Source: Enterobacter soli ATCC BAA-2102
GTDB lineage: Bacteria; Pseudomonadota; Gammaproteobacteria; Enterobacterales; Enterobacteriaceae
DNA length: 64,000 nucleotides
Assembly (NCBI RefSeq): GCF_001654845.1
Contig: NZ_LXES01000026.1
Span: 1-64,000, forward strand
Direction of reading: 5' to 3'
Shown: piece after piece, positions 20,092 to 33,833 of the stretch
Layout of the letters: each line of letters starts with the position of its first letter
Position numbering within the stretch: position 1 is the stretch's first letter
Translations under genes and position numbers: made by a program
Notes under the pieces: generated by a model
Databases searched by the model: none
Told to the model about the DNA's origin: nothing
The model's input: only the letters and a program-made list of their open reading frames with translations

Positions 20092-21492
20092 TTATTTCAG
20101 GCTGCGAATGTCGGCGAAATGGCCGGTAACTGCCGCAGCGGCGGCCATAGCCGGGCTGACCAGGTGGGTGCGCCCACCACGGCCCTGACGGCCTTCAAAG
20201 TTACGGTTACTGGTAGAAGCACAGCGCTCGCCCGGATTCAGACGGTCGTTGTTCATCGCCAGACACATGGAGCAGCCAGGCAAGCGCCACTCAAAACCGG
20301 CTTCGATAAAGATTTTATCCAGACCTTCTGCTTCTGCCTGTGCTTTAACCGGGCCAGAACCAGGCACAACCAGCGCCTGAACGCCTGGCGCGACTTTACG
20401 GCCTTTGGCAATCTCAGCGGCTGCACGCAAGTCTTCAATACGGGAGTTGGTGCAAGAGCCAATAAACACTTTGTCGATTGCAACGTCGGTCAACGGGACG
20501 CCGGGTTTCAGCCCCATGTAGGCCAGTGCTTTTTCTGCGCTGGCGCGCTCAACCGGGTCGGCGAATGATGCCGGGTCAGGGATAGTGTCATTGACGGAAA
20601 TGACCTGGCCTGGGTTAGTTCCCCAGGTGACCTGCGGAGCAATGTCTTCTGCCTGGAGAGTTACAACCGTATCAAAGGTTGCACCATCGTCGGTGCTCAG
20701 GGTTTTCCAGTATTCAACGGCATTAGCAAAATCCTGATCTTTCGGTGCGTGCAAACGACCCTTCACATAGTTGAAGGTGGTTTCGTCAGGTGCGACCAGA
20801 CCGGCTTTGGCACCCATCTCAATGGCCATGTTGCACAGGGTCATACGGCCTTCCATGCTTAACGCCTGGATAGCGTCGCCACAAAACTCGACAACGTGAC
20901 CCGTGCCGCCCGCGCTACCGGTTTTACCGATAATGGCCAGTACGATGTCTTTGGCGGTAATGCCCGGCGCGGCTTTACCCTTCACTTCAATCTTCATGGT
21001 TTTGGCACGACCCTGTTTCAGGGTCTGCGTGGCCAGCACGTGTTCGACTTCAGACGTACCAATACCGAAGGCCAGTGCGCCGAACGCGCCGTGTGTCGCG
21101 GTATGGGAGTCGCCACAGACAATGGTCATCCCCGGCAAGGTGATGCCCTGCTCCGGCCCCATAACGTGCACAATGCCCTGATATGGGTGGTTCAGGTCAT
21201 ACAGCTCAACACCAAATTCGTTGCAGTTCTTAATCAGCTCCTGCATCTGGATACGCGCCATCTCACCCGACGCATTGATGTCTTTGGTCTGAGTGGAAAC
21301 GTTATGATCCATGGTGGCGAAGGTTTTGCCTGGCTGGCGTACCGGGCGCTTGTGTGCACGCAAGCCGTCAAAGGCCTGCGGAGAGGTCACTTCGTGCACC
21401 AGATGACGGTCGATGTACAACAGTGGTGTTTCGTTGGCTGCCTCATAAACCACGTGGGCATCGAACAACTTTTCGTATAACGTCTTCGCCAT
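20092..21492 (-). CDS. leuC: 3-isopropylmalate dehydratase large subunit LeuC
   Basis: LeuC is the [4Fe-4S] catalytic subunit of isopropylmalate isomerase and has 466 residues. The cluster cysteines appear in GSCTNSR and in [10 protein letters not shown], as in aconitase-family enzymes. The substrate-binding segment [21 protein letters not shown] is present. It lies 2 bp after leuB and is followed closely by leuD. Confidence 0.97.
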   Translation of the reverse strand: MAKTLYEKLFDAHVVYEAANETPLLYIDRHLVHEVTSPQAFDGLRAHKRPVRQPGKTFATMDHNVSTQTKDINASGEMARIQMQELIKNCNEFGVELYDLNHPYQGIVHVMGPEQGITLPGMTIVCGDSHTATHGAFGALAFGIGTSEVEHVLATQTLKQGRAKTMKIEVKGKAAPGITAKDIVLAIIGKTGSAGGTGHVVEFCGDAIQALSMEGRMTLCNMAIEMGAKAGLVAPDETTFNYVKGRLHAPKDQDFANAVEYWKTLSTDDGATFDTVVTLQAEDIAPQVTWGTNPGQVISVNDTIPDPASFADPVERASAEKALAYMGLKPGVPLTDVAIDKVFIGSCTNSRIEDLRAAAEIAKGRKVAPGVQALVVPGSGPVKAQAEAEGLDKIFIEAGFEWRLPGCSMCLAMNNDRLNPGERCASTSNRNFEGRQGRGGRTHLVSPAMAAAAAVTGHFADIRSLK

Positions 21493-21494
21493 GA

Positions 21495-24157
<2,663 letters not shown>

Positions 24158-24200
24158 GGGTTAGGTCCTTGTCTGTCTTAGGGCGCCTTGCTACGAGCAT

Positions 24201-24228
24201 AAAAAAACCCGCGCAGTGGCGCGGGTTT
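24201..24228 (-). terminator. leu operon attenuator
   Basis: A 10-bp perfect stem (24205-24214 with 24219-24228) with a 4-nt loop ends in a T-run on the minus strand. It lies 20 bp after the leuL stop and about 43 bp before leuA, the position of the leu attenuator in E. coli. Confidence 0.88.
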
Positions 24229-24248
24229 CTTGTATTACTGGTGACGAT

Positions 24249-24335
24249 TCAACGCTGAATTTCGCCCGCCAGTCTACCGCGCACAGTGGATGCGTTTAGT
24301 AGTAGTAGACCGGTGAAACGAATGGTGCGAATCAT
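24249..24335 (-). CDS. leuL: leu operon leader peptide LeuL
   Basis: A 28-residue leader peptide, MIRTIRFTGLLLLNASTVRG followed by RLAGEIQR. The four consecutive leucine codons are all CTA, the rare leucine codon, as in E. coli leuL. Stalling at these codons when charged leucine tRNA is short would favour the antiterminator over the hairpin at 24201-24228. The length equals that of K-12 LeuL. Confidence 0.9.
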   Translation of the reverse strand: MIRTIRFTGLLLLNASTVRGRLAGEIQR

Positions 24336-24392
24336 GAATCGTGCTCCAGATAAAATCGATATGCTTTTAGTGGTACTGGATACGACGATTCA

Positions 24393-24398
24393 TGTCAA
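24393..24398 (-). promoter_or_regulatory. leuLABCD promoter -35 (candidate)
   Basis: A perfect TTGACA on the minus strand lies about 58 bp upstream of leuL, in the position of the E. coli leu promoter -35. The -10 at 17-bp spacing (minus-strand TACCAC) is poor, so the exact promoter is uncertain. Confidence 0.5.
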
Positions 24399-24944
24399 CC
24401 CCTGGCAGGGAAAAAGGGGAGCAACCCGGGTGAAAAAGAGAATGTTAACTTTAGCTTATTGTGCTGGTTTTCGCTTTTGTGACCAGGTTTATTGTCTTAT
24501 TTTGGACTGGATATTCACTTGACGAATGATTTAATAATACTTAGTAGCAATTAAAAATATCATTTATTTAACCAAGCGTTAAGTATAAATTCTTTTCATT
24601 TCACTGGGTTAGGAGGTTTTTCGATACTGGTATTTAGCCTGATGATCACAGTTTGTTAATTGTTTTTTATTTGGGGTGGTTAATAGTTTAATAATACTTA
24701 AGTCATCATTAACCGGAGAGGTGATTGTTTATTGGTGTGGTTTATGGTTTCATTTCAACCCTAATGTCATTCATATCATTTGAACTGATTTTAATCTCAT
24801 CAGAACAAGAATCTCACTGTATTTATTTTGAGGTGTGCTCTTTATGTATTCTGAATTTTAAATATTTCTCTTTCTCTGGTTCTATATGCATGGTAAATCA
24901 TATTTCACGATGTTCTTGCAACATTCTGATTAAAGGATATTGGC
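24399..24944. other. AT-rich divergent region between leuL and leuO
   Basis: The stretch is strongly AT-rich from about 24510 on, with repeated TTTAATAA/TTAATA-like tracts. In E. coli the corresponding leuL-leuO gap is bound by H-NS, which silences leuO, and by LeuO itself, which relieves silencing. No gene was supported here; the 83-codon open frame at 24725-24976 has no ribosome-binding site or recognisable similarity. Confidence 0.55.
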
Positions 24945-25907
24945 GTGACAGTGGAGTTAAAAGTGTCAAAAAATAATATTAAACAATCTCAAATTACTGA
25001 TGGGATGAAACCCCAGTTACGCACAGTTGATCTCAATCTGTTAACCGTATTTGATGCGGTGATGCAGGAGCAGAATATCACTCGGGCCGCACACTCTTTG
25101 GGTATGTCTCAGCCTGCGGTAAGTAATGCGGTATCCAGACTTAAGGCGATGTTTAACGATGAGCTTTTTGTTCGCTATGGGAGGGGAATTCAACCTACCG
25201 CGCGAGCATACCAGCTGTTTGGCTCTATTCGTCAGGCACTCCAGTTAGTACAGAATGAGCTGCCTGGTTCTGGGTTTGAACCCTTGAGCAGCGAACGCGT
25301 TTTCCACCTTTGCGTGTGTAGTCCGTTAGATAATTATTTGACATCGATGATATACAATAAAGTTGAAGAGATTGCTCCCAATATTCAACTGGTGTTTAAA
25401 TCATCGCTGAATCAAAACACCGAGCATCAGTTGCGTTATCAGGAAACTGAGTTTGTTCTGGGCTATGAAGAATTCCGCCGCCCTGAGTTTTCCTGTATTT
25501 CGCTGTTTAAAGATGAAATGGTGTTGGTGGTCAGTAAAAAACATCCCCGGATGAATTCACCGTTACGTGAAGCGGATGTTTATAGTGAACAGCACGCGGT
25601 TGTTTCCCTGGACAGATATGCCTCTTTTAGTCTGCCGTGGTATGACACTGTTGATAAACAAGCATGTGTGGCCTATCAGGGAATGGCGATGGTAAGCGTT
25701 TTAAATATCGTCTCCCAGACACAGTTGGTTGCTATTGCGCCGCGTTGGTTAGCAGAGGAATTTTCAGAGCAGCTTGATCTCCAGATTCTGCCATTGCCGC
25801 TGAAGTTAAATAGCCGTACTTGCTATCTTTCATGGCACGAAGCTGCTGGTCGGGATAAAGGTCATCAGTGGATGGAAGAGCTGCTTATCCGCGTTTGTCA
25901 CCGATAA
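24945..25907 (+). CDS. leuO: LysR-type regulator LeuO
   Basis: LeuO is a pleiotropic LysR-type regulator that antagonises H-NS at many stress, virulence and CRISPR loci in enterics. The chosen GTG start has AAGGA eight bases upstream and gives 320 residues, six more than K-12; GTG codons at 24951 and 24963 are alternatives. The helix-turn-helix ([23 protein letters not shown]) is near residues 40-62 and nearly identical to E. coli. The first 20 residues before [13 protein letters not shown] are divergent. Confidence 0.94.
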   Translation: MTVELKVSKNNIKQSQITDGMKPQLRTVDLNLLTVFDAVMQEQNITRAAHSLGMSQPAVSNAVSRLKAMFNDELFVRYGRGIQPTARAYQLFGSIRQALQLVQNELPGSGFEPLSSERVFHLCVCSPLDNYLTSMIYNKVEEIAPNIQLVFKSSLNQNTEHQLRYQETEFVLGYEEFRRPEFSCISLFKDEMVLVVSKKHPRMNSPLREADVYSEQHAVVSLDRYASFSLPWYDTVDKQACVAYQGMAMVSVLNIVSQTQLVAIAPRWLAEEFSEQLDLQILPLPLKLNSRTCYLSWHEAAGRDKGHQWMEELLIRVCHR

Positions 25908-26284
25908 TCTCATCGGGATAAATCATCCAGTTTTAGATGAATTATCCCGAGTTTCTTCATTTTCATGAAGTTTTATTCTGCTCGATTTTTTTCTGTGTGC
26001 CGTTACGTCCTCAAAAATAGATGAATTCCTGATTCTGCTCATTTTTAAACGATGATTAAGTATCGTGTTCACTTATTCCAGATGAATTCACCATATCCTC
26101 TCGTAATGCCTGTTTTTTCTGCTTTAATCTCCATTTGAGGCCCTCGGTTTGCTAATTGCCTGCCTCATAGCGAGCGGTTAAGGTAAATGACACTCTGCAA
26201 AATATAAGATTGGGTTAGCCCAGTCAGAAGACGGCGCGGAAATGAATTCTGCGGTCTGTCTATAACAAAGCCTGGAGGCAAAGC
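25908..26284. other. leuO-ilvI intergenic region
   Basis: It holds the leuO terminator-like hairpin, then an AT-rich stretch, then the ilvIH leader. In E. coli this gap contains several Lrp sites that activate ilvIH. They are degenerate and were not assigned individually here. No coding sequence was seen. Confidence 0.5.
25914..25962 (+). terminator. leuO terminator
   Basis: An 8-bp perfect stem (25914-25921 with 25942-25949) begins 6 bp after the leuO stop and is followed by a T-rich tract. Confidence 0.6.
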
Positions 26285-28009
26285 ATGGAGATGTTGTCTG
26301 GCGCGGAAATGGTTGTCCGATCGCTTATCGATCAGGGCGTGAAGCAAGTATTCGGCTATCCTGGGGGCGCAGTCCTCGATATTTATGATGCGCTGCATAC
26401 CGTGGGGGGCATTGACCATGTGCTGGTACGCCATGAACAGGCCGCCGTGCATATGGCTGATGGGCTGGCCCGCGCAACCGGTGAAGTGGGCGTTGTGCTG
26501 GTGACGTCTGGCCCTGGAGCGACCAACGCTATCACCGGTATTGCCACTGCGTATATGGATTCTATCCCGCTGGTGATCCTCTCCGGGCAAGTTGCTACCT
26601 CGCTGATTGGTTATGATGCCTTCCAGGAATGCGACATGGTGGGGATCTCCCGTCCTGTTGTTAAGCACAGTTTCCTGGTTAAACAGACCGAAGACATCCC
26701 CGGAGTGCTGAAAAAAGCGTTCTGGCTGGCGTCAAGCGGTCGCCCTGGCCCGGTTGTTGTCGACCTGCCAAAAGATATCCTGAACCCGGCAAACAAGCTG
26801 CCTTATGTCTGGCCGGACTCGGTTAGTATGCGTTCCTACAACCCCACTACTCAGGGGCACAAAGGGCAGATTAAACGTGCATTACAGACGCTGCTTGCTG
26901 CGAAAAAGCCGGTTGTCTATGTCGGTGGCGGCGCGGTCAACGCTGCCTGTGAAGAGCAGCTTCGTACGTTGATCGAGACGCTGAACCTCCCGGTAGCCTC
27001 TTCTTTGATGGGGCTGGGGGCGTTCCCTGCGACGCACCGTCAGGCGCTCGGCATGTTGGGGATGCATGGTACGTATGAAGCCAACATGACGATGCATAAT
27101 TCGGATGTCATCTTCGCCGTTGGCGTACGTTTTGACGATCGAACAACGAATAACCTGGCAAAATATTGTCCTGATGCAACCGTGCTGCATATTGATATTG
27201 ACCCAACATCTATCTCTAAAACGGTGCCGGCAGATGTGCCGATTGTGGGCGATGCGCGTCAGGTTCTGGAACAAATGCTGGAGCTGCTGGCACAAGAAAC
27301 GGCTTCGCAACCCCTCGATGACATTCGCGACTGGTGGCAGCAAATTGAACGGTGGCGTGCGCGTCAGTGCCTGAAGTACGACACGCACAGTGAGAACATC
27401 AAGCCGCAGGCCGTCATTGAAGCGATTTGGCGACTCACGAAAGGCGAAGCGTATGTGACGTCAGACGTTGGTCAGCACCAGATGTTTGCTGCGCTTTACT
27501 ACCCGTTTGATAAACCGCGCCACTGGATAAACTCAGGCGGTTTGGGGACGATGGGCTTTGGCCTGCCAGCCGCGCTGGGGGTGAAACTGGCGCTGCCAAA
27601 TGAAACCGTCATTTGCGTAACGGGCGATGGCAGTATCCAGATGAACATTCAGGAGCTCTCCACCGCCCTGCAATATGAGCTTCCTGTTCTGGTGCTGAAT
27701 CTTAACAACGGTTATCTCGGCATGGTGAAACAGTGGCAGGATATGATCTATTCTGGTCGCCACTCTCAGTCGTACATGACCTCGCTGCCGGACTTTGTTC
27801 GCCTGGCTGAGGCTTACGGCCATGTGGGAATACGGGTGTCCGATCCGGCAGAGCTGGAAACGAAACTCGGCGAAGCGCTTGAGCACGTGAAAAACAACCG
27901 CCTTGTTTTTGTGGATGTCATTGTGGACGGTGCAGAGCACGTTTACCCGATGCATATTCGCGGTGGCGGTATGGACGAAATGTGGTTAAGCAAAACGGAG
28001 AGAACCTGA
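26285..28009 (+). CDS. ilvI: Acetolactate synthase III large subunit IlvI
   Basis: IlvI with IlvH forms the valine-sensitive acetohydroxyacid synthase III, the first step of branched-chain amino acid synthesis. It has 574 residues as in E. coli. The thiamine-diphosphate enzyme features are present: a catalytic-glutamate region [15 protein letters not shown], an FAD/central domain, and the cofactor motif [12 protein letters not shown] near residue 440. A GGAGG ribosome-binding site precedes the ATG. Confidence 0.97.
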   Translation: MEMLSGAEMVVRSLIDQGVKQVFGYPGGAVLDIYDALHTVGGIDHVLVRHEQAAVHMADGLARATGEVGVVLVTSGPGATNAITGIATAYMDSIPLVILSGQVATSLIGYDAFQECDMVGISRPVVKHSFLVKQTEDIPGVLKKAFWLASSGRPGPVVVDLPKDILNPANKLPYVWPDSVSMRSYNPTTQGHKGQIKRALQTLLAAKKPVVYVGGGAVNAACEEQLRTLIETLNLPVASSLMGLGAFPATHRQALGMLGMHGTYEANMTMHNSDVIFAVGVRFDDRTTNNLAKYCPDATVLHIDIDPTSISKTVPADVPIVGDARQVLEQMLELLAQETASQPLDDIRDWWQQIERWRARQCLKYDTHSENIKPQAVIEAIWRLTKGEAYVTSDVGQHQMFAALYYPFDKPRHWINSGGLGTMGFGLPAALGVKLALPNETVICVTGDGSIQMNIQELSTALQYELPVLVLNLNNGYLGMVKQWQDMIYSGRHSQSYMTSLPDFVRLAEAYGHVGIRVSDPAELETKLGEALEHVKNNRLVFVDVIVDGAEHVYPMHIRGGGMDEMWLSKTERT

Positions 28010-28010
28010 T

Positions 28011-28502
28011 ATGCGCCGGATATTATCTGTATTACTGGAAAACGAGTCGGGCGCATTGTCTCGCGTCATTGGGCTGTTTGCTCAGCGCGGCTATAACATT
28101 GAAAGCCTTACCGTTGCGCCAACCGACGATCCCACGCTTTCACGCATGACGATCCAGACCGTTGGCGATGCCAAAGTTCTGGAGCAGATCGAAAAGCAGC
28201 TGCATAAGCTGGTTGATGTGCTGCGGGTCAGCGAGCTGGGGCAGGGTGCCTATGTTGAACGTGAAGTGATGCTAGTGAAAATTCAGGCCAGCGGCTACGG
28301 GCGTGAAGAGGTCAAACGCAATACAGACATCTTCCGTGGGCAAATTATTGATGTAACGCCTTCTATATATACGGTTCAGCTTGCAGGAACGAGCGATAAA
28401 CTGGATGCTTTCCTGGCGTCCGTTCGCGATGTAGCAAAAATTGTTGAGGTAGCGCGCTCAGGCATCGTGGGACTTTCCCGCGGCGAGAAAATCATGCGCT
28501 AG
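28011..28502 (+). CDS. ilvH: Acetolactate synthase III small subunit IlvH
   Basis: IlvH is the regulatory subunit that activates IlvI and confers valine feedback inhibition. It has 163 residues, with an N-terminal ACT domain ([22 protein letters not shown]) and a C-terminal regulatory domain. It begins one base after the ilvI stop, so it is translationally coupled. A terminator follows at 28528. Confidence 0.97.
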   Translation: MRRILSVLLENESGALSRVIGLFAQRGYNIESLTVAPTDDPTLSRMTIQTVGDAKVLEQIEKQLHKLVDVLRVSELGQGAYVEREVMLVKIQASGYGREEVKRNTDIFRGQIIDVTPSIYTVQLAGTSDKLDAFLASVRDVAKIVEVARSGIVGLSRGEKIMR

Positions 28503-28527
28503 TTGTCAAAAAGGTTCGCCTCTTTCT

Positions 28528-28556
28528 GCCCGGTCACCAAAGCCGGGCTTTTTTTT
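28528..28556 (+). terminator. ilvIH terminator
   Basis: A 6-bp GC stem (28528-28533 with 28543-28548) is followed directly by eight T residues. Confidence 0.85.
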
Positions 28557-28681
28557 GCGTAATCGACCGCCAACGCAGATAAAAGCGGTTGCCGCGAGGG
28601 CTATTCTGCGTTTAGATGTTAAAAGATTTAACCATAACCTTGACAGGGCCATGGACTCTTTTCTTTTTTTAAGGGGCAATT

Positions 28682-29686
28682 GTGAAACTGGATGAAATCG
28701 CCCGGCTAGCCGGCGTGTCACGAACTACGGCGAGCTATGTGATTAACGGTAAAGCAAAGCAGTACCGTGTCAGCGATAAGACCGTTGAAAAAGTTATGGC
28801 GGTGGTTCGTGAACATAACTACCATCCGAATGCTGTCGCAGCCGGCTTACGCGCCGGGCGCACCCGCTCTATTGGCCTGGTGATCCCAGACCTGGAAAAC
28901 ACCAGCTATACCCGTATTGCCAACTACCTTGAACGCCAGGCGCGTCAGCGTGGTTATCAGTTGTTGATCGCCTGCTCGGAAGATCAGCCAGACAACGAGA
29001 TGCGTTGCATTGAACACCTGCTGCAACGCCAGGTAGATGCGATCATCGTCTCAACCTCTTTACCGCCAGAGCATCCGTTCTATCAACGCTGGGCAAATGA
29101 TCCGTTCCCTATCGTCGCGCTTGACCGTGCGCTTGACCGGGAACACTTCACCAGCGTCGTGGGGGCCGACCAGGACGATGCAGAAATGCTGGCAGCTGAG
29201 CTGCGCACCTTCCCGGCCGAAACCGTACTGTACCTGGGAGCCTTACCTGAGCTTTCCGTGAGCTTCCTGCGTGAGCAGGGGTTCCGCACGGCCTGGAAAG
29301 ATGACCCTCGTGAGGTGCATTACCTCTATGCCAACAGTTATGAACGTGAAGCGGCAGCCCAGTTATTCGAAAAATGGCTCGAAACGCACCCGATGCCGCA
29401 GGCGCTGTTCACCACTTCGTTTGCGCTGTTGCAGGGCGTAATGGACGTGACCTTGCGTCGTGATGGAAAGCTGCCTTCTGATCTGGCGATTGCGACGTTT
29501 GGTGATAACGAGCTGCTCGACTTCCTTCAGTGTCCTGTTCTGGCGGTGGCTCAGCGCCACCGCGATGTGGCAGAGCGCGTGCTTGAGATAGTCCTGGCAA
29601 GCCTTGATGAGCCACGTAAGCCGAAACCGGGTCTGTCCCGAATCAAACGTAATCTCTATCGTCGTGGAATTCTGAGCCGTCATTAA
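28682..29686 (+). CDS. cra: Catabolite repressor/activator Cra (FruR)
   Basis: Cra is the LacI-family regulator that senses fructose 1-phosphate or fructose 1,6-bisphosphate and balances glycolysis with gluconeogenesis. It has 334 residues and a GTG start as in E. coli, with AAGGGG just upstream. The N-terminal helix-turn-helix [21 protein letters not shown] is intact, followed by the periplasmic-binding-protein-like effector domain. The protein is nearly identical to the K-12 one. Confidence 0.98.
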   Translation: MKLDEIARLAGVSRTTASYVINGKAKQYRVSDKTVEKVMAVVREHNYHPNAVAAGLRAGRTRSIGLVIPDLENTSYTRIANYLERQARQRGYQLLIACSEDQPDNEMRCIEHLLQRQVDAIIVSTSLPPEHPFYQRWANDPFPIVALDRALDREHFTSVVGADQDDAEMLAAELRTFPAETVLYLGALPELSVSFLREQGFRTAWKDDPREVHYLYANSYEREAAAQLFEKWLETHPMPQALFTTSFALLQGVMDVTLRRDGKLPSDLAIATFGDNELLDFLQCPVLAVAQRHRDVAERVLEIVLASLDEPRKPKPGLSRIKRNLYRRGILSRH

Positions 29687-29696
29687 TGAATTAGCC

Positions 29697-29720
29697 GGGC
29701 CGTGAAAACGGCCCTTTTTT
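29697..29720 (+). terminator. cra terminator
   Basis: A 7-bp stem (29697-29703 with 29708-29714) with a GAAA loop is followed by a T-run to 29720. Confidence 0.88.
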
Positions 29721-30205
29721 GACAAATTAATGAGAAGAATAATTCCCGGATAAAATTTAGGATAATTCCTTAGGAATCATAGCCTGCTATTTTTCTTAAT
29801 TCGTTTTGGCTTTTAAATTGCCTTTAAAAGAACATTTTTAGACTTTTTAAATGCTGACTTTGTATTATTTTGTTACAAAGGTCATTCAGGCGATGAATTA
29901 TCAGACGTTTTTCCAGCCTGCCCACCAGCGCGTAAGCCTGCCTGCGCGCCCGCATGACATCTTGATGAATCTGGCGCTGTTATCCCCTGAGAATATGTCT
30001 TAAAATGCTGCCCGCGTCGCAAACTGACACTTTATATTTCCCTGCGATGATATTGAGTGATTTTTAACGCTAGTGTGCATATTCGGTTTTTTTCTTACAA
30101 ATATTCATGACGTTAATTTTGCCTCGCCAGTTGTTCAGTTATTAATCAGGTCGGGATATATCTGCAAATCGAGGGCTTTCGGGTCCATATAGCGATAGTC
30201 CTGGC

Positions 30206-30234
30206 TTGACAAGCTTTTCCCTCGCTCCGTAAAC
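30206..30234 (+). promoter_or_regulatory. mra promoter (Pmra)
   Basis: TTGACA (30206-30211) and GTAAAC (30229-30234) are 17 bp apart, in the same context as the E. coli Pmra that drives the first genes of the dcw cluster. Confidence 0.82.
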
Positions 30235-30243
30235 TCCTTTAGG

Positions 30244-30268
30244 TGGGAATTTGTGGGTTAAAGTGGTG
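30244..30268 (+). promoter_or_regulatory. MraZ operator repeats
   Basis: Three direct repeats TGGGA (30244), TGGGT (30254) and TGGTG (30264) are spaced exactly 10 bp apart. This is the TGGGN-N5 array bound by MraZ in E. coli. They lie between the promoter and the mraZ start and are expected to autorepress the cluster. Confidence 0.8.
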
Positions 30269-30286
30269 AGGAGGGGTGAGGCTGGC

Positions 30287-30745
30287 ATGTTCCGTGGAGC
30301 AACGTTAGTCAATCTCGACAGCAAAGGGCGTTTATCGGTTCCAACACGATACCGCGATCGGCTGATTGAGAACGCTTCAGGTCAAATGGTTTGCACCATT
30401 GACATCAACCACCCCTGCCTGCTGCTTTACCCCTTGCCTGAATGGGAAATTATTGAGCAAAAGCTGTCGCGACTGTCGAGCATGAACCCGCAGGAACGCC
30501 GTGTGCAGCGGCTGTTATTGGGACATGCCAGTGAGTGTCAGATGGATAACGCGGGGCGATTACTGATTGCGCCTGTGTTGCGGCAACATGCCGGTCTGAC
30601 AAAAGAAGTGATGCTGGTCGGCCAGTTCAACAAGTTTGAACTGTGGGATGAAACGACCTGGTATCAACAGGTCAAGGAAGATATCGACGCTGAGCAATCT
30701 GATTCCGCAACCTTGTCGGAACGATTGCAGGACTTGTCTCTATAA
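30287..30745 (+). CDS. mraZ: Transcriptional regulator MraZ
   Basis: MraZ is the DNA-binding repressor of the dcw promoter. It has 152 residues as in E. coli, starting [19 protein letters not shown]. An upstream in-frame ATG (30251) lies within the operator repeats and is rejected. Two AbrB-like swapped-hairpin repeats are visible, with the DSKGRLSVP and [10 protein letters not shown] motifs. It is the first gene of the division and cell-wall cluster, two bases before rsmH. Confidence 0.96.
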   Translation: MFRGATLVNLDSKGRLSVPTRYRDRLIENASGQMVCTIDINHPCLLLYPLPEWEIIEQKLSRLSSMNPQERRVQRLLLGHASECQMDNAGRLLIAPVLRQHAGLTKEVMLVGQFNKFELWDETTWYQQVKEDIDAEQSDSATLSERLQDLSL

Positions 30746-30747
30746 AT

Positions 30748-31689
30748 ATGATGGAAAATTATAAACATACAACGGTGTTGCTGGATGAGGCCGTTAATGG
30801 CCTGAACATTCGTCCGGATGGCATCTACATTGATGGCACTTTTGGTCGCGGTGGTCACTCGCGTTTGATCCTCTCCCAACTTGGAGCGGAAGGACGCCTG
30901 CTGGCAATCGATCGCGATCCGCAGGCGATTGCCGTTGCGCAAACCATCGATGACCCTCGCTTTTCCATCGTGCATGGACCTTTCTCTGCGCTGGCTGATT
31001 ACGTGGCCGAGCGCGGATTGACGGGCAAGATCGACGGAATTCTTCTCGATCTTGGCGTTTCTTCACCTCAACTTGATGACGCAGAGCGTGGCTTCTCCTT
31101 TATGCGTGATGGCCCGCTGGACATGCGCATGGACCCGACTCGCGGTCAATCTGCTGCTGAATGGCTACAAACTGCTGACGAAGCGGATATCGCCTGGGTG
31201 ATAAAAACCTTCGGTGAAGAGCGTTTTGGCAAACGTATTGCGCGCGCCATCGTTGAGCGTAACCGTATAGAACCAATGACCCGCACCAAAGAGCTGGCAG
31301 AAGTCATCGCCGCGGCCACTCCGGTGAAGGACAAACACAAACATCCCGCGACCCGTACCTTCCAGGCGGTTCGCATCTGGGTAAACAGTGAACTGGAGGA
31401 AATAGAGCTGGCGCTAAAAAGCTCGCTCGACGTGCTGGCCCCAGGTGGGCGGTTATCTATCATCAGCTTCCATTCGCTGGAAGACCGCATTGTGAAGCGC
31501 TTTATGCGTGAACAAAGTCGCGGTCCACAAGTTCCAGCGGGCCTGCCGATGACGGAAGAACAACTCAGGAAACTGGGTGGCCGTCAGTTGCGAGCATTAG
31601 GCAAGTTGATGCCGGGCGAAGAAGAGGTGGCAGAGAATCCACGTGCCCGTAGTTCAGTGCTGCGTGTTGCAGAGAGGACGAACGCATGA
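30748..31689 (+). CDS. rsmH: 16S rRNA m4C1402 methyltransferase RsmH
   Basis: RsmH (MraW) methylates N4 of C1402 in the 16S rRNA P-site region using S-adenosylmethionine. It has 313 residues as in E. coli. The SAM-binding segment [14 protein letters not shown] is near residue 30, with [14 protein letters not shown] later. It overlaps ftsL by 4 bp. Confidence 0.97.
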   Translation: MMENYKHTTVLLDEAVNGLNIRPDGIYIDGTFGRGGHSRLILSQLGAEGRLLAIDRDPQAIAVAQTIDDPRFSIVHGPFSALADYVAERGLTGKIDGILLDLGVSSPQLDDAERGFSFMRDGPLDMRMDPTRGQSAAEWLQTADEADIAWVIKTFGEERFGKRIARAIVERNRIEPMTRTKELAEVIAAATPVKDKHKHPATRTFQAVRIWVNSELEEIELALKSSLDVLAPGGRLSIISFHSLEDRIVKRFMREQSRGPQVPAGLPMTEEQLRKLGGRQLRALGKLMPGEEEVAENPRARSSVLRVAERTNA

Positions 31690-32051
31690 TCAGCAGAGTG
31701 ACAGAGACCCTAAGCAAAGTTAAGGGATCGTTAGGAAGCAACGAGCGCCATGCCTTGCCTGGTGTGATCGGCGACGATCTTTTGCGGTTTGGGAAGCTGC
31801 CACTCTGCTTGTTCATTTGCATCATCGTGACGGCAGTAACGGTGGTCACAACGGCCCACCATACCCGTTTATTAACGGCGCAACGCGAGCAGATGGTACT
31901 GGAACGCGATGCGCTTGATATTGAATGGCGAAATCTGATCCTTGAAGAAAACGCGCTCGGCGATCACAGCCGGGTTGAACGGATCGCAACGGAAAAGCTG
32001 CAATTGCAGCATGTTGATCCTTCTCAGGAAAATATCGTAGTACAAAAATAA
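31686..32051 (+). CDS. ftsL: Cell division protein FtsL
   Basis: FtsL is a bitopic inner-membrane divisome protein that forms the FtsQLB complex and activates FtsWI. The 121 residues comprise a short cytoplasmic tail, one transmembrane helix (about 38-57, [20 protein letters not shown]) and a periplasmic coiled-coil region. It is coupled to rsmH upstream and lies 15 bp before ftsI. Confidence 0.96.
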   Translation: MISRVTETLSKVKGSLGSNERHALPGVIGDDLLRFGKLPLCLFICIIVTAVTVVTTAHHTRLLTAQREQMVLERDALDIEWRNLILEENALGDHSRVERIATEKLQLQHVDPSQENIVVQK

Positions 32052-32066
32052 GGGAAAACGCGACGC

Positions 32067-33833
32067 ATGAGAGTAGCGGCAAAAACGCAAAAACCAAAAC
32101 GTCAGGAAGAGCAGGCCAACTTTATCAGTTGGCGTTTTGCGTTGCTGTGCGGCTGCATTTTACTGGCGCTGACTTTCCTGCTGGGGCGTGTCGCCTGGCT
32201 GCAAATCGTCGCGCCTGACATGCTGGTGCGTCAGGGGGATATGCGTTCCCTGCGCGTACAGGAAGTCTCGACTTCTCGTGGGATGATCACCGATCGCTCT
32301 GGCCGTCCGCTGGCGGTGAGCGTACCGGTTAAAGCTATCTGGGCCGATCCTAAAGAGCTTCATGACGCGGGCGGGATCACGCTCGATAACCGCTGGAAAG
32401 CACTTTCAGATGCCCTGAAAATGCCGCTGGACCAGCTGGCGTCGCGTGTTAACGCCAACCCGAAAGGGCGCTTTATCTATCTGGCGCGTCAGGTGAACCC
32501 TGATATGGCCGACTACATCAGAAAACTGAAGCTTCCGGGGATCCATCTGCGTGAAGAATCACGTCGTTATTATCCTTCCGGCGAAGTAACCGCTCACCTC
32601 ATCGGCTTCACTAACGTTGATAGCCAGGGTATCGAGGGCGTAGAGAAAAGCTTTGATAAATGGCTAACCGGCCAGCCTGGCGAGCGTATTGTGCGTAAAG
32701 ACCGCTACGGCCGCGTTATTGAAGACATCTCTTCAACGGACAGCCAGGCGGCGCACAACCTTGCGCTGAGTATTGATGAGCGCTTGCAGGCGCTGGTCTA
32801 TCGCGAACTGAACAACGCTGTGGCTTTCAACAAAGCGGAATCAGGAAGCGCCGTGCTGGTGGATGTGAGCACGGGTGAAGTCCTGGCGATGGCGAATAGC
32901 CCGTCCTATAACCCGAACAACTTTACGGGCACCGCGAAAGACGCGATGCGTAACCGGGCGATCACGGACGTGTTCGAACCTGGTTCAACAGTCAAACCCA
33001 TGGTAGTGATGACTGCGCTCCAGCGCGGCATCGTGAATGAAAGTACGGTTCTGAATACGATCCCTTACCGAATTAACGGTCACGAAATCAAAGACGTGGC
33101 GCGTTACAGCGAATTGACCTTGACCGGGGTTTTGCAGAAGTCGAGTAACGTCGGTGTTTCAAAACTGGCGTTAGCGATGCCGTCCTCAGCGTTAGTAGAG
33201 ACTTACTCACGTTTTGGGCTAGGAAAGGCGACCAATTTGGGGTTGGTCGGAGAACGCAGTGGCTTATATCCTCAAAAACAACGGTGGTCTGACATAGAGA
33301 GGGCCACCTTCTCTTTCGGCTACGGGCTAATGGTAACTCCGTTACAGCTAGCGCGAGTCTACGCAACGATTGGCAGCTATGGCGTTTATCGTCCGCTGTC
33401 GATTACCAAAGTTGATCCACCGGTTCCGGGAGAGCGTATCTTCCCGGAATCTATCGTTCGTACCGTTGTTCACATGATGGAAAGCGTGGCACTGCCTGGT
33501 GGCGGTGGCGTGAAGGCGGCGATTAAAGGCTATCGCATCGCCATTAAAACCGGTACGGCGAAAAAAGTCGGGCCAGACGGCCGCTATATCAACAAATACA
33601 TTGCCTATACCGCAGGCGTTGCGCCTGCAAGCAATCCGCGTTTTGCGCTGGTGGTCGTCATTAACGATCCACAGGCGGGTAAATACTACGGCGGCGCCGT
33701 CTCCGCGCCTGTGTTCGGGGCTATCATGGGCGGCGTTTTACGCACCATGAACGTTGAACCGGATGCGCTGGCGACGGGCGAAAAAAGTGAATTTGTAATT
33801 AATCAAGGCGAGGGTACAGGTGGCAGATCGTAA
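32067..33833 (+). CDS. ftsI: Septal transpeptidase FtsI (PBP3)
   Basis: FtsI crosslinks septal peptidoglycan and is the target of aztreonam and other beta-lactams. It has 588 residues: one N-terminal membrane anchor (about 20-40), a pedestal domain and the transpeptidase domain. The active-site motifs GSTVKPM (nucleophile serine), KSSNVG and KTGTAKK are intact. The end overlaps murE by 14 bp. No insertion near the active site of the kind linked to beta-lactam resistance was noticed. Confidence 0.97.
   Translation: MRVAAKTQKPKRQEEQANFISWRFALLCGCILLALTFLLGRVAWLQIVAPDMLVRQGDMRSLRVQEVSTSRGMITDRSGRPLAVSVPVKAIWADPKELHDAGGITLDNRWKALSDALKMPLDQLASRVNANPKGRFIYLARQVNPDMADYIRKLKLPGIHLREESRRYYPSGEVTAHLIGFTNVDSQGIEGVEKSFDKWLTGQPGERIVRKDRYGRVIEDISSTDSQAAHNLALSIDERLQALVYRELNNAVAFNKAESGSAVLVDVSTGEVLAMANSPSYNPNNFTGTAKDAMRNRAITDVFEPGSTVKPMVVMTALQRGIVNESTVLNTIPYRINGHEIKDVARYSELTLTGVLQKSSNVGVSKLALAMPSSALVETYSRFGLGKATNLGLVGERSGLYPQKQRWSDIERATFSFGYGLMVTPLQLARVYATIGSYGVYRPLSITKVDPPVPGERIFPESIVRTVVHMMESVALPGGGGVKAAIKGYRIAIKTGTAKKVGPDGRYINKYIAYTAGVAPASNPRFALVVVINDPQAGKYYGGAVSAPVFGAIMGGVLRTMNVEPDALATGEKSEFVINQGEGTGGRS

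Larger units (their letters stand above)
29687..30286. other. cra-mraZ intergenic region
   Basis: The 600-bp gap holds the cra terminator, a central AT-rich stretch without any supported gene, and the mra promoter with MraZ-box repeats at its right end. A GC-rich block around 29916-29955 has no recognisable feature. Confidence 0.5.

Noticed and set aside
24725..24976. 83-codon plus-strand frame upstream of leuO
   Set aside because: Lies in AT-rich regulatory DNA, overlaps the leuO start in another frame, and has no ribosome-binding site or recognisable motif.
32067..33833. Possible FtsI active-site insertion linked to beta-lactam resistance
   Set aside because: Overall length equals the 588 residues of K-12 and no insertion was seen around the transpeptidase motifs.
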